DNA of 64,000 nucleotides from Glossina fuscipes (Eukaryota; Arthropoda; Insecta; Diptera; Glossinidae), in contig NW_023998415.1 of the NCBI RefSeq assembly GCF_014805625.2, forward strand, positions 34,657,895-34,721,894, read 5' to 3'. Shown in pieces: positions 33,335 through 46,132 of this stretch. The translations under genes and the position numbers were made by a program. Below the pieces are notes generated by a model that ran no database searches, had not been told where the DNA came from, and saw nothing but the letters and a program-made list of their open reading frames with translations. Within the stretch, counting starts at the first letter, position 1, and the number at the start of each line of letters is the position of its first letter.

Positions 33335-34420
33335 TCTTGTCCTCACTCTACAGCTCGCAATTTGTGAGATATTTTGATAATATTTGATACACCGACGTGT
33401 ATTGTGTATTCCGAGACGAATGCTATTAAAAATAGTTTAAATCGGATCAACCTTTGGACCGAATTCTATAAAAAATGTTATTTTGAAAACTGTGACGATG
33501 TGTAGGGTATTCTGCGGCGAGCCATAATCCACTATAGTGTTCTTACATGTTTTTACAATTAAAAGCATTCAGGGGACTATGAAATAGTAATAGCACTTTA
33601 GCCTGATACCAGATTTTCAAACGGAATAAGGAATGGCTTGGTAGAGTCTTGATATGCTACACGCTAACACGTTATTGCTTAGGTAGGGATCTAAGGTTAA
33701 CATGTAGTGTTTGTTGGTTATATTTCTGTTCTTGAAATCATTTAAAATGAAATAAATTGATTATTAACGGGAATAAATATTCAATGCGGATCAAGCCTTG
33801 CTCGTTGAACGACTAAACATTTTTAAAAGCTTTCATTAATTATGTGCATGGCAAGTGAAGTAAGTGTAAGCAGTGTTGCATTGTTTTCAAAAATATATTC
33901 GATTTTTCTCACTTTAAGTTATATTATTATTGCAAAATCTACATTATTTATTGTTACACCTAAGTGTATATTTAAGCATTGAAATGTGTTTTTGTTAAAA
34001 GGTTTTCCCTTTTTATGACTGAATTAATTATAATTCCAATCATTTGGAATACGTTTTCACATAACAATGAACAACGAATGCCACATTAATAATATTACAT
34101 TTTCGAATATAGAAATCTTTTAAATCTTTAGCCTTACGCTGTTATGCCCTACCCTTACAACAGATATATACTTATGTCATCAGTTAATTTGCAACATTTA
34201 AAAATATGTATTGGAATATCAGCAAATCATGAAATCAATTAATAAATAATATACGTATATGTATGACAGATCTTTCCTGTAGATGCTATCTATGTGCCCT
34301 TTTTCCGACTTGGTTTGTTCTCAATAGGAATATGCGTGCAATAACTTTCAATGTGTTTGCCAAATTTAATGTCGATATCTTAATTCCTACCTACCTACCT
34401 ACCCTACCGGGGAAGTACGT
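33335..34420. other. Non-coding stretch
   Basis: AT-rich. No supported gene or clear repeat. Confidence 0.45.
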
Positions 34421-34545
34421 TTGCCAAAGAGAGATGCACATGCGAGCAGGCGAACAAATGGGCAGACAGACATGCTTAGATCATGCTTTCTGTGTGTTGC
34501 AAACATTTCAACACAGCCGATATACGTGTATCCTTCAATGGTGGT
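34421..34545 (+). repeat. Dispersed repeat, ATGGGCAGACA type, copy 1
   Basis: It shares ATGGGCAGACAGACATGCTT, then a TTCTGTGTGTTGCAAA stretch and a following AATATA/GATATA motif, with the copy about 620 bp downstream at 35034-35190. The two overlapping short open frames over it are not genes. Confidence 0.5.
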
Positions 34546-35033
34546 TATAAGAAATATGCCTTCAGCAAAGACTTGCGAGGCAGAAGCGATATTGACTGAA
34601 AGCTTAATTCAAACGCTACCAAAACATATTCTATAATATTCTCCTTAAGGGATGAATCAGTTTCCTGAAGTTACCTACGAAAGATCGATCAAATTATTGG
34701 AGCTTAGTTTTTTCGAACGCGTTTCTACCTCTGTTAAGAAACTTTCTAACAATTTTTCCAATAAGCCTAATGGAAGATTTTCTATCAAAATCAATAAAAA
34801 AGAAAAAAAAAAAATAAAAAAAACTGAAAATTATTCAACATATGGTCAAAGGCGGTATAACTCTATGAATATTTGGCTTTTAAGTGAAAGTGATTTGTTT
34901 TTTTGAAGAATTCAGCCATAAAGATGTTTAAAGTAATTGAATAAAAAGAGAAAAAATGGATTTTTTGAAGCATGGTTTTGCGCATCATAAAGGCATTGAA
35001 AAAAGGCTAAAGTTTTGATGGACTATAATATTG

Positions 35034-35190
35034 GTAAGACGGACAGACGGCTCGATGGGCAGACAAACATGCTTAGAACGATTCAGAATTTGCTACTGAT
35101 CAAGAATATGTACATTTTGTGGGGTTTCTGAAGCTTCCTTCTGGGCTTTGCAAATGTTTTGACAAAGTGAATATACTCCTCATCCCGTCA
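35034..35190 (+). repeat. Dispersed repeat, ATGGGCAGACA type, copy 2
   Basis: ACGGACAGACGGCTCGATGG leads to GCAGACAAACATGCTTAGAA and CGATTCAGAATTTGCTACTG. It ends with TTCCTTCTGGGCTTTGCAAA and GACAAAGTGAATATACTCC. This is the best preserved copy of the pattern in the window. Confidence 0.55.
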
Positions 35191-35194
35191 AACC

Positions 35195-37332
35195 CGTCAA
35201 TTTGATGAGTAACTTTCATCAGCGGTCACAATCGCAAAAATTAATATAGAAAGGTGATATTTGTCGCAAACGTTCCTTGATCGACTAAGAATCTGCCGTT
35301 GAAAGATGGGCGCGGCCTGTTCACATGGTTGTGTACGAGGTAGAAGAAATAAAACAATTGCCATCTATAACCTTCGATCGCCTGAATATATTTTTGAAAT
35401 ACAGCCACCCAAATATTCGCCAGAACCATCTGCCTGTTCGGTGTTAAAATGATTTCTATCGTTTTATTAATAAGCCGACAGTTAGCGGTCAAATAGGTGA
35501 ACTAACATTTATATCTCATTTCACGCTCATCACATTCTTTTCGATACTATCTACTACTATTCGATATTATCCGATTTATGATCATAAATGATATATGTAC
35601 CTTTTATTTTATTGAAATTTGTGTTTTCGATGACACATTAAAGGGAACATTTTTATTGCCGAATATACACTTCTTGGACTGAGAAGGAATTTAAAAGAGA
35701 AAACCCTTCAGGGATATGCTTACTTCCGCCGTCTAACATCCACGTCATTCAAATTTAAAATATGATAAAACACGTGATGGGGCTACGACCCTTATCAGCT
35801 GCTGGTGCTGGGAGCATTTGGCCAAGAATATCAAACGCCCAGAGTTGCTTTTGTTATAAAATGCAAGCGTACTTCTCTGATTTGGGCAGTACTACCCTTT
35901 GTAACTTTCGCAATTCTTCGCAATGCCTTTCCCTTTTTTTTTTTGAAGCGATTTGCCAGCGAACTTGTTAGTAGTTATGTTTCGGTGATGACATAAAGCT
36001 CAAGAATGGCGATTTGCCCAAGAGCATGAATGTTAGTCGATTATTGTCTTCCCCTAAAGATGTCAAATCGTTTAGAGAGTTGGTTGTCAACCAAAATTTT
36101 ATACCCAATTCATTGGGCCTATTCATCGGACATACACTATGGGACATGCCACCAGTCTTTCACAAGTCTTTTCTCTTTTTAAATATTTAGCTTATGTGAA
36201 ACTCATTTCGGTCCATGTGTATGAGTTTTTTACCCTAAGCCCACAAACAGAGTTTTTCTCAAAAATAACTTTAAGATCTAGATTTTGTCATTAACGTCTT
36301 GAAAGGTTCTTGTATTGAAGTATCTTCAACCATTCATTACCTTTAGTCATAATGCAAAGTTGATGCTAAAACAATTTGGTTTAAATTTTTCCTTACTAAG
36401 GACTTGTACTTGATGCATAAAGCCGGCTGCAGCACTATTATGACGTCTTGCTTCTCCCGAGGATTCGTTGGTTTTTTTCAAGGACATATGTAAGCCCACA
36501 TGACACTGTAATGAAGAATTTTTTTCTATTTTTTTTTTTTTTTTACCTTAAGCGAAATGATAAAATCTGCTTGATTGCTTGCCCTTTAAGGTAAGAAAAT
36601 GTTTTTTAGCATATTAACGACGACATGCACACACACAGGCACAGGAAAATATAAAAATATAGGAATATTAATTGAAATTAAAACAGTGAAGCACCAAAAT
36701 TGCTTTCATGATGATTTATTTTATAGTGGAAGATTCATATTTTCAGAATTAACACATATAGCATGCAGCGCATATTGGTGCATTATTGTACAGTGAATGT
36801 GGGTGAATGCATGTGAAAATCAAAATGATAAAACAAAATAGAATAAAGCATTTATTTTGGTAAGAACTGTGTACGCAAGGCCAGAGAGCTTTTGTTGAGG
36901 TTAACATGTATAGGCAATACGCAAATACAAAGAGTTGTTAAGCTGTCGTACTCAGTACATATAATGAATTGGAAATTGATTTTGACTTTGAGTAATATTT
37001 TGCTTTTAATGTAAAGAGTGCTTTAGAATTGGGAGATTTTTCAATCATCGGACTATGAAAGTTTAATAGCATCCTGCTCTTAGTTGCGTAAGGCTTTATA
37101 ACAAATGAACATCAAGTTGATATATTATGCTCGTTAGTATTGTGCAAATATAAAACTGAAGTTTATTGAATATTTGCTTTAATCAAACAATACATAATTT
37201 TATGAACACTCACTCATTAAAATTTTGAAATTATATAAGAAATTTTTAAACCGTTTCCTTGGTAACCTTTAATTGGCAAAAATACCAAAGCATATATTAT
37301 AATAACTCTTAGATCTCTTTCTCTCACTCTCA

Positions 37333-37363
<31 letters not shown>

Positions 37364-38334
37364 CCCCTCTCTGAAATAAGTTAAGATACTATATCAAAGG
37401 CTAATTAAATGATCTTCCTTACTTCAGGTTTAAGGTGAATTAAATTTGCACGTCTATCTAAGAAGATATTACATCTTCTTTATGGAATCTCCGATCCGAA
37501 CGAAAAGAGATATGATAAGCAATTTTATGAATATTCTGCACTGCATGACGCGCAGAACATTGAATTTACATTGAACAACAGGATTTGCTTAATGCAATGT
37601 ACGCAGCAAATGCAGCAAAACTTATTGGCATTAACCTCTCATCGAAAGGAAATCGCAATTGCTTAACGTTTTTGATAATATTTAAAAACGTAAAACTTAA
37701 TCGCATTAATAGACCAAAAAACAAAAAAAAATTAATAAATAAATTAAATCAATTTCGTACTAAAATATTAATTTTTTATGCTAGATGAAGTAAAAGAGAA
37801 GAAAAGCATTATATATATCTTAAAGTGACTAACAAACGAGCAAACTTTGAAATTAAAAATATTTAAAATTTTAAATGACTTAGGGAGTATGCTTCGATAT
37901 TATCTGTATATGTCAGAGAAAGCTCTACTTGCACGCATACATAGTTATGTCAGTTATTCTTACGGGGTAATGTCTTCTTCTTCTTCTTCTTCTTTTTTTT
38001 TTTCTAAATATCTCCTTAGCTATCCGAACCTCTGCAGAAAGATGATATCAATATGAGTTTTAAGTAATGTGAAAGGGAATTTGCCCAAACGTAGTCGTAA
38101 AGTCTTATCGCGAGAATTTTGAATTCATTGCATAACCGAGTAACTACAAACAGTAAGCGAATATGAGAAAACTTCCGAGCATATACTCCGGCGATAATGA
38201 TAGACACATTTAAATCACGACTTGGGGCTTTCGACAAAACTTTTTGGGCATTTTTTTCCCTCTTTTAATATGAGCAATCGCTCAGGATATATTCCCCTGT
38301 TCGTTCGTTACGGTGAATGATAGAGAGATGGTGC
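35195..38334. other. Non-coding stretch
   Basis: No supported gene. A (CT)n tract lies at 37314-37373. A short balanced-composition patch at 35790-35995 has open frames in two phases, but no family is recognised. Confidence 0.45.
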
Positions 38335-38436
38335 GTCCGGTCTCGTGGATGTACTCTCAACCGGACAGTGTTATGCCTTTACCGGCGGAACTTGAATTAT
38401 AGCAGACAGAAGTAAACTGCACCGGACTGCAATGTA
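38335..38436 (+). repeat. SINE-like repeat family 2, copy 2
   Basis: GGTCTCGTGGATGTACTCTC leads to CAGTGTTATGCCTTTACCGG and GAACTTGAATTATAGC. It lines up with copy 1 at 11268-11334 base for base over most of its length. The A-box-like start fits GGTCTCGTGGAT only loosely. Confidence 0.45.
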
Positions 38437-38700
38437 AAAATTTGTTGGCAGGGAGTACCGCGACCATTGTACTCGCCCCCTTAGCTCGCCAGCTTTAAGA
38501 TTTTTACGTATCTTGCCACCTTTAGAACACCATACGATGCCCGACGTTAAGAAAAGTGCGCTAAACACCTGATCTCCAACGTTGCTAATTACTGTGCGTT
38601 CGCATAAAATATAATGGAACCTTTTTATTACCTCTTCGCAGAATCCGTAAGAATGCACATTCTTCGGGCGTTGTCTGGGCGAGCTATGACCCGTGTAGAA
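38437..38700. other. G+C-richer unidentified block next to a SINE-like copy
   Basis: Balanced-composition sequence with an open minus-strand frame of 95 codons (38371-38658) that contains SGIVWCSKGGKIRKNL. No family is recognised. It may be the body of the element whose head is the SINE-like copy at 38335, or an unrelated insertion. Confidence 0.25.
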
Positions 38701-38762
38701 GCCAATTACGAGATATAAGTCGCTCCTTCGTAGTCCAAATATCTTGTATTATATGCCGGAAG

Positions 38763-38766
<4 letters not shown>

Positions 38767-38795
<29 letters not shown>
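38767..38795. repeat. (TA)n microsatellite
   Basis: About 14 AT units. Confidence 0.85.
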
Positions 38796-38798
<3 letters not shown>

Positions 38799-39339
38799 CT
38801 TTTTTTGCTTGCCCTATAATTTGCTATGACCCTAATACGCTCACGACGGCCGCCTGAAGGCTGATATGAACTTACAATCTAAAAATTAAAATTTTTTAAT
38901 TATTTCACGTTGCGTCTGTAAAATAAATTTTTTTAACTCAGGCTCAAACTAGCAAATAATGCAAGAAAAAAAAAATATATTTTTAGAGTTTGGTCAGGGC
39001 GTCAAAATAAATCCTTCTTGTTCACTCACTTCTCGCTCACCATCCCAAAGGAATCCCATGTTTCCAGCAGGAAAGATTCAATTAATCTGAAAATGGGGTA
39101 AAAAAATGCACTGAGGAACTGTGCATACCATTTCAGATCCATAAACGCCGTATCACAGTTGATAATTTCTCTCTCTAGGCAAATTTGTTCTTATCTTTTG
39201 AAGGTTTATTTTTCTATTTTTATACAATCCGGAATTAAATAAGTAACTACAGTCTAGTGGGTCACAGCCCACTATTAAATATTCTACGTCGGTTTTTCAA
39301 ATTATGGCAGTTATATGGAAAGAAATTTCGATAGCATTC

Positions 39340-39545
39340 GTCCTTGGCCCCGAACATGTCACCGTATCAAATTTCACCGAGGTATCTCGAAAATATGCGA
39401 CTTGTAGGTTGAAAACAAGGAAGCCTAACGACGGACAAGCTTAAATTGATTCAGAAAACGATTCGAGCGATATAATAAAAGATGCGTCTATCTCAAGTCC
39501 TTTTGGATGTTGCATCCATCCTCACAAACTTAATATACCTTTATA
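39340..39545 (+). repeat. Degenerate dispersed repeat, best-preserved tail
   Basis: It contains TTGATTCAGAAAACGATTCG, ATATAATAAAAGATGCGTC and the full tail TCTATCTCAAGTCCTTTTGG followed by ATGTTGCATCCATCC and CACAAACTTAATATACC. It matches the copies at 250, 1618, 2290 and 61071. Confidence 0.6.
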
Positions 39546-40580
39546 CTTAGATAAATAAATGACTTTAAACCATAAACGAAATCAGTTGCATTTGAATTAT
39601 TTGCACGATATTCCAAAGAATCTAAGATATACGTCGTGGTAGAGTTCGTTACAGCAACTAATGTACGAATTCAGTTTAAGAATATTTCATGAAACAATGA
39701 AAGTGCATTTTGGATACCCTAGAGGGTATCGGACAATGCCCTGTTCATCGACATGTCTAATATCAAATGGTTAACTTATATAGCGTCAATCTATGCTCAC
39801 AAATTGAGCTAAAAGTAACCATAACAGATGAAAGACTAAAATGGACAATGCTATTGAAAATTGTATTGAATCTGAATAATGCGAACGGTTGACGACATAA
39901 TTCGAACCGACTTGCATACACTTGGCACAGAGACCGTAGGATGTAAGGTAAACATTAATGAGTGAACGGAAGAATGAACGATTTATTCTTTCGCAGGCTT
40001 AACGCTTCCCCGATTGCCAAATATTGATGTTAAATATCGATATCGAAGGCGTCTAAGCCTACTTTGTTAGCTTCTTTTGAACTAAGGTTAACTTTCTTGG
40101 GGCATCTCGTATGCGCTTTAATCATCGCAAGTTATATATATGTAAGCAGTAGTGTATGAAAGTGTACGGAAACTTTCATCGATTATTGGATCCCGCTTAT
40201 CAATTTAAGAATATCTTATACTTACTGCCTCAAGGCAACAAACGTCAGAAAAATATATATCATCTTTGCAGGAGATGCAATAGTTGAACTAAACAGAAAA
40301 CCGATACATGATTATAAGGGAGTGGTAAACCTCATATTGCTTGAGCAATGGGCAGATTCAAAATGAAAACTGTTTTAATGTTCAGTGTAAAGCCAACAAC
40401 AGTAATATTAACCGCATAAAAGTGTGTTTAGAATATCATTTGGGGTTTTTTTTTTATTTTTTTTTATTTTCCTTTTCATATACACTCTCACACACCCACA
40501 TGCTTTCATATATGACTTTAGAGATATCTTCATACATATATTATATTTCATTACTAATGTCAAATACCGCACGTTTTACA

Positions 40581-40582
40581 TG

Positions 40583-40618
<36 letters not shown>
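40581..40618. repeat. (TA)n microsatellite
   Basis: About 15-18 TA units; the Tyr/Ile open frames over it are artefacts. Confidence 0.85.
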
Positions 40619-40621
<3 letters not shown>

Positions 40622-41080
40622 GTATACCCATTAAAGAGCATATATAGATATATATAATTATTTATATATATATATCTATGTGTGCAAGCGCCAACTATAT
40701 GTAAAATAATGCGAAAGATGAGCTTCGATGAGTGCCGTTAATATTCATTTTTATGCGAATACAATTTTACAGCCAAAAAATCATTTCCAAATATATATGT
40801 ATGTAAGTAAGTAAGTAAGTATGAATCGGCACATTCCCATGCATATCTATGTATGAATAAATTAAATTTAAATTGCAACCGTTTAAATTGTTTATAGGGT
40901 TGGTGCGACTATTGTCACTGTCATTGCCGTAGACTGAACTGAACAATGGGCCCCATTAAAACGTTGGCCTCCTCCTTTCACACATTCGCCTTCATAACGA
41001 TGTATACTTTTACTTATGATTGCAGGCCAATCGTTTTTTTTTTTTTTTTTTTTTTTTTTTCGATTTCCAAAATCAGACTG

Positions 41081-41090
41081 NNNNNNNNNN
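41081..41090. other. Assembly gap (10 N)
   Basis: Undetermined bases 20 bp after a 27-T homopolymer (41034-41060), which probably caused the break. Confidence 0.99.
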
Positions 41091-42684
41091 AACAAAAACC
41101 CAGAGATGAAACAATAATTAATTAACGAATTCGCTTTAATTGAAGGCATAATTAAGGAAAAAGTCTCTCTTCTGATAATTATTGGACGGTTGGTTCATTA
41201 GCTCATTTTGTTAACCTGAATTAAATCAAAACTCCATTCTTCATACTGATCGAGTATACATTTATACACATTACGAAATATCTGCACAAATATCTATACA
41301 AACATATGCAAAATTGAAGGAATCACCTGCAGGGTATGAAAATGGGATAGGAATTGCAAGGGTTCTGCGGACACCTTCGCCATAACTAGTTTCGTTGGCA
41401 ATGTATAAAACCATTTTCTATTAAAAATTCATTCATATTATAATAAATACGCAAATGAAACACTTTGTGAAATTTTTTCACCCAAATTCACAAGCGTTTT
41501 CCTCTCTTGTTTGATGAAACCATTAGAGCGTAGCAGTTGAACTTCCGAGATTTGTGCGTGAAAATCTGAATCAAGTTGTTTTCACAGATCTGTTTTGAAG
41601 TCAGCTGTACTATAGTGTAGAGCGGGTAGTACATAATGTAAGAAAGTTCTGCAGAGAATGAAACAAATAGTAGTTGAACGTGGCCAAGATGAGCTTATAT
41701 GGTGGTGGTATCAAAATTTATGCCGAGGCATCTGTGGATTGTCAATTTTATGTGACTTACAAATTTTCGATTCGGCCGACGCTTAAGTCATTTAATAGGT
41801 GCAACGTCACAAACTTTTTCTTCGACTCAATGAACAAGTATTAGTTAATGCATAACAAATTCATGATTTGCACTTAGGTCATCTGTATAAAGCATTTTAA
41901 GAGAAGAAAAGAAAGTCCGATTAAAAGACACAACGCAACGTATTGCTATTATTGCATATTGGGTGAGTAGAGATTTTCTTTCCTGGAACATAGGCATTAA
42001 CGTACGTGTGTGCAAATCTTCTCCTCTTATTATCGATATTGTTGTTAATAAGTTTTTTCACGTACTCTGCAACTTTTTTGTTTAGCTTTGAGTTCAAAAC
42101 TTTAAGGCAGCATTATGCAAAGTAATTGTTAATTGCTTTACGGCTCAAAAGTGGCAGAAATGACAATCGTCAGGTGAAAAGGTGTACGAGTCAGCAATTA
42201 TTTGCTGAACTTTTATGTACAAACGGGACACGAGCGTTGTATTCTCTTCCTGTTTAGTACGTGATCGCATGATAATGCGTCGCTACCTATGTATTTAAGT
42301 TATCTTATTCTTTTCGCACGATTCGTGGAGTTCTTTTTTTTTCTTTTTTTTTTTCTTGTTGTAGTTTCTTCGCTGTCTCGCCCATAATAATAATTCAATA
42401 TATGAACATAGTACAAATGTGCATGTATGTGTGTTTATATGGAATTCTAGTCCAACGAATGAAAGTGACCTCGAAAGACTTTTTCTTTTCTTTACACAAC
42501 TTGAAATGATATATTTTTCCTCGTATTGAATAAATTATTTAAAAAATTCTTACACAAAAAAGAAGAAAAAGAAAAAGGCAAAAGGCAAAAAAAAAAAAAA
42601 AAAAAACAGAAAACAGAAAACAGAAAACCTATTTAATTTTGAATATATAAAAATTAGAAAAATTTATTATTTATTGCGAAGCGG

Positions 42685-42710
42685 TTATTATTATTATTAT
42701 TATTATTATT
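42685..42710. repeat. (ATT)n microsatellite
   Basis: About eight ATT units. Confidence 0.85.
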
Positions 42711-44339
42711 CATAATGAGAGCAAGCAAATAAAACAATTTTTAGCACTTTATTTACCGCATAATCTGTTTTTCCCGCTATAAGAGAAATCTTTTTTTGTG
42801 GTTTTTTTTTTTTTATGAATAGCCGACATTGCGGACGTATATGTATAAGTGATTAAACATTAATTGAGTGAATAATAATCAACGTAATTCACAGTTGCTT
42901 TCGACCTTTTTCTCACAGCTAACCGTAATAAACTTTCAACGCCAAAGTTAAAAAAAAAAAGAAGAAAAATATAATAATAATAATAATAATGAAACGCAAA
43001 AAATGTAACGATTACCCAATTTTAATAAAACATCGTTACATAGATTTTATATATAGTAATAACAATCAACGCTTAGCCCGCGTTATCATCGGCGTTTATG
43101 TATCAAAATGTTATCATCGTCGTTTCGTCATCAGCACTTACTCTCGTCGTCATCGTATAGAGTCCACCACACATTGGTAACTGTCATTATGAATTTAAAA
43201 ATCACATGGCCGAATTTGTGCGTGTGTATGAATGTGCGCAAATAGGTTTGCGACATTGAGTACATAATGGCCGTCCATTAGCTTGCCATGACTAAATTAA
43301 ATTACTTATGAGTTTACTCGAGTTATGAAAAGAAGTTGAAACTCTTAAAAAGGCAAAACAGATTGCGGCTACACTATGCACTTTCTGTTGCCGCATTAAA
43401 AATTTAATAAGCGTAACGATAAATAAAAGACGTGGGGACATTAAGTGCATACGTTTAGCAGGTCCTTATATTCTTTTGAAGGAAATCTAAAAAAAAAAAT
43501 ATATAAAAAAAATTTTTATTTTTTTTTTTTAAAATTATACTTACGTTAAAAAAAAATGCAAAATGAATACAAAATCAGATCTCTTAATAGCTTGTTTTTT
43601 CTTTTTTTTTTCTTTTATTTCTTCTTCTTTTTAACTAAATTAAATGCCTTCACAAAAGCGAAGAATGTTTATAAAAACTAGTTTAAACAAACGAACAGGA
43701 ACAGAATGCCATTTATATCTTCTCTTCTGTTCTTCTTTTGTTTGGTTTTTTTCTTTTTTCTTTTCCTTTTGCTATTGGTTTTTGCAGAGTATGGAAAAGT
43801 TTTCACCAATCTGAAGAAGATATTCAAGATGGATTCATAGCCGTGTACCCTGAATGTAAGGTCTTTACATAAAGGAATCGATACTTTGCCCGTTTGCACT
43901 GCCCCGGGCTTAGATTAGATTTCTAAAACGCCTGCAACACACCCAGATAAGTAACGAACGTATCGCAAAACATATATATATAGATCATCATGTCTTACTG
44001 TTTGCTTGTCTTCTTGTCTCGTTCTGTTGCTGCTCAGCTTCCTTATTGTTCATAGGCTCATGCATACATGATTATGCTTATAAAGTTCTATTCTAAGAAT
44101 ATCAAGACTATTTTCCCGTTTCGTCCGATTTGACATAATGCTCACAATTCGTCGTAGAGAGCTGCATAGAGCTGCATAGAGTAGACCGCTGATATCATTG
44201 TTACATATTTCCTTATTAACATTTCAAGGTTAGGCATAAATTTAACATAACAAAAGCAATATACAGGAGAAGCAATGTAAAAATCTTGATTTTATTTGAT
44301 AAATATCTATCTGAACGGTATCAGAAACCAAAACTAAGC

Positions 44340-44830
44340 CAGATATTTATAACTTCTTCATATCGAAAGTGTTTTGCTCGATATGGAATTCGATGAATAT
44401 TATACCGTAGGCATCCCAAAGTATGGACCCAGTCGACTGTTACCGTTTATGATCATTTTAAGCGGCGTTTGCCGGTTGCTATCCACTCGACTGAATGCCG
44501 ATGGATCCAGGTTTCATGCCTTTTCACTTAGCGAGTGAAAAAATCTTTTTCGTTTTGCCTAAACAATTCCGAACAGCGCTCTGAATCATCAAGTTGTTGT
44601 TGCTTTTGATCAAATGTAACCAAACATGGCACTTGTACGAAACCCGAACAGAGCTTTCTCACATATTTCGGCGACGGGAGCGTTTAGAAATAATCGTTGC
44701 TTGCTTGGCCGCGTTTAAAGTTAGCAAATCACTATTCTACCATTTCTCTCAATGGAGCAGAGTTCAAATAATACCTGCCAAATTGCTGCTTTGCTGAAAC
44801 GATATTATTTCCCGTTAGAAGGCAACTCTT
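44340..44830 (-). pseudogene. Mariner-family transposase fossil, HETWIH type
   Basis: On the minus strand, the order is: WFANFKRG-type FANFKRGQASN near 44690-44722; a KLCSGFVQVPCLVTFDQKQQ stretch near 44605-44665; DSERCSELFRQNEKDFFTR near 44530-44588; HETWIHRH with the first catalytic acidic position changed to His-Glu context (44490-44520); a VEWIATGKRRLK segment (44460-44495); and, after a frameshift, WDAYGIIFIE near 44390-44420. Later catalytic regions are missing. Stops at several points show it is dead. These motifs belong to a different mariner group from the LFNLKKS-type copies. Confidence 0.8.
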
Positions 44831-44834
44831 CATC

Positions 44835-45779
44835 AACAGACGAGAATCCGTGTTTTACACTGTTTTGAAGAGCACTAAAGTAGTGCCACTAAAACAACTT
44901 TAACTTGTCGATTAACTGTTGTAAATGTCATAAAGTGTTGACATATTTCACGTGACCATTGGTACTACCTAAAAAACATATAGGTTGCTAAGTGAAGCTA
45001 AGTGAATAATGTGCTAAAAAGCAAAAAATTATTTCATATATGTTTAAGTCTCTTGCATAGAATTAATTAAAAAAAGAAATAGAACCGAGTTAGGAAGAAA
45101 CGCGATCGCAAGAGTTTAAAAACTGAAGAAACATTAGCAAATAATAATCTTTGGCAATTTGCTGCACAGCACGACCAAAAGTGCTAAAAAAAGAAGAAAA
45201 AAAAAAAAAAACTGAACGATTTTCATTTTTCAATATTAATGAGAAGAATAGAATTAGAAGAAAATTGTTCAGCGACTTGTTATTCGATTTAAAAATCTTT
45301 AATAGACTTTTTATGAAAATAAATGAACAATGCAGCAAACTTAAGAATTAATTAATTATTATTTGGGAAAATTTGATAAAAACTTTAGAAGCAAACTTAC
45401 TTTTAAACTTGAAAGACTTTTAATTATAAATATAATTTTCTAAAATAAATTACATTCTGAGATGATTATTCGAAAGCTTAATTTAGGCTGATGTTTGGCA
45501 GGAACAAAACTTAACACATTCTAAAGTGATCAAAATTGATTTGAAATTTTTGAAAAATCTTTTAGAAAAATACTTAAGTAACACATTTCGGTAAATATTT
45601 CTTGAAAAATTAAACTATTTACGAAGATCATACCCTACATTTAATAGTGAATGAATTAAATTTTCTAAGTTTAGACTAATAACTAGCCAATCGCTTTCCT
45701 AGGACGCTTATGCTTTGAGGCTTCGTCGAATGTTCCTTTCTTTAGTTTGCCATAACTCTTTAGTGTCATAACTCTAGTC

Positions 45780-45811
<32 letters not shown>

Positions 45812-46045
45812 TTGGGCAAAGAAATACATTGTCATACTAAAGTAAAATGATATAAACAATTGAGCAACTGAATGTGTATTCCATGTGACAAACGACCTTT
45901 CTTTTTTTACCAACCTAAGCTCAACATAATCATTTGAATATGATTCCTAGGAATTCTATTATTATTATTATAAATTTAGCCAGAGAATAAATTCTAAGAC
46001 TAAAGTCTTAAAGCACTAGCATCTAGGGCTATCGGCTTTTTTTTA
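44835..46045. other. Non-coding stretch
   Basis: AT-rich, no gene recognised. It contains (ATT)n at 45779-45811 and a shorter one near 45957-45972. Confidence 0.5.
45779..45811. repeat. (ATT)n microsatellite
   Basis: About ten perfect ATT units. Confidence 0.9.
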
Positions 46046-46049
46046 TTAA

Positions 46050-46132
46050 AAAACTCTACCGCACTTGAGGTTTGAACCCACGACTATTGAGTTGCTAGTC
46101 GAGACTCTTACCTACTCGGCCACTCAGGCGGA
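46050..46132 (-). repeat. tRNA-derived SINE, copy 2
   Basis: On the minus strand an excellent Pol III A box TGGCCGAGTAGG (46111-46122) and a perfect B box GGGTTCAAACC (46069-46079) are separated as in a tRNA. The 3' part reads AAGTGCGGTAGAGTTTTTT. The head resembles tRNA-Ser style D-arm sequence. The anticodon loop lacks the usual T33 and the acceptor stem pairs over only about four positions, so this is a SINE or tRNA relic, not a working tRNA. It aligns with 3351-3434. Confidence 0.65.

Larger units (their letters stand above)
39550..44335. other. Long non-coding stretch
   Basis: No supported gene. It contains (TA)n at 40581-40618, (GTAA)n at 40799-40822, a 27-T run at 41034-41060, an assembly gap, A-rich tracts with ACAGAAA repeats near 42580-42628, (ATT)n at 42685-42710 and a short tandem GAGCTGCATA duplication near 44159-44183. 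Confidence 0.5.

Noticed and set aside
44594..44797. 67-codon + strand frame
   Set aside because: Antisense of the HETWIH-type mariner fossil.
46050..46132. Functional tRNA gene
   Set aside because: A and B boxes are good, but the anticodon loop lacks T33 and the acceptor stem pairs poorly. A SINE or tRNA relic fits better.
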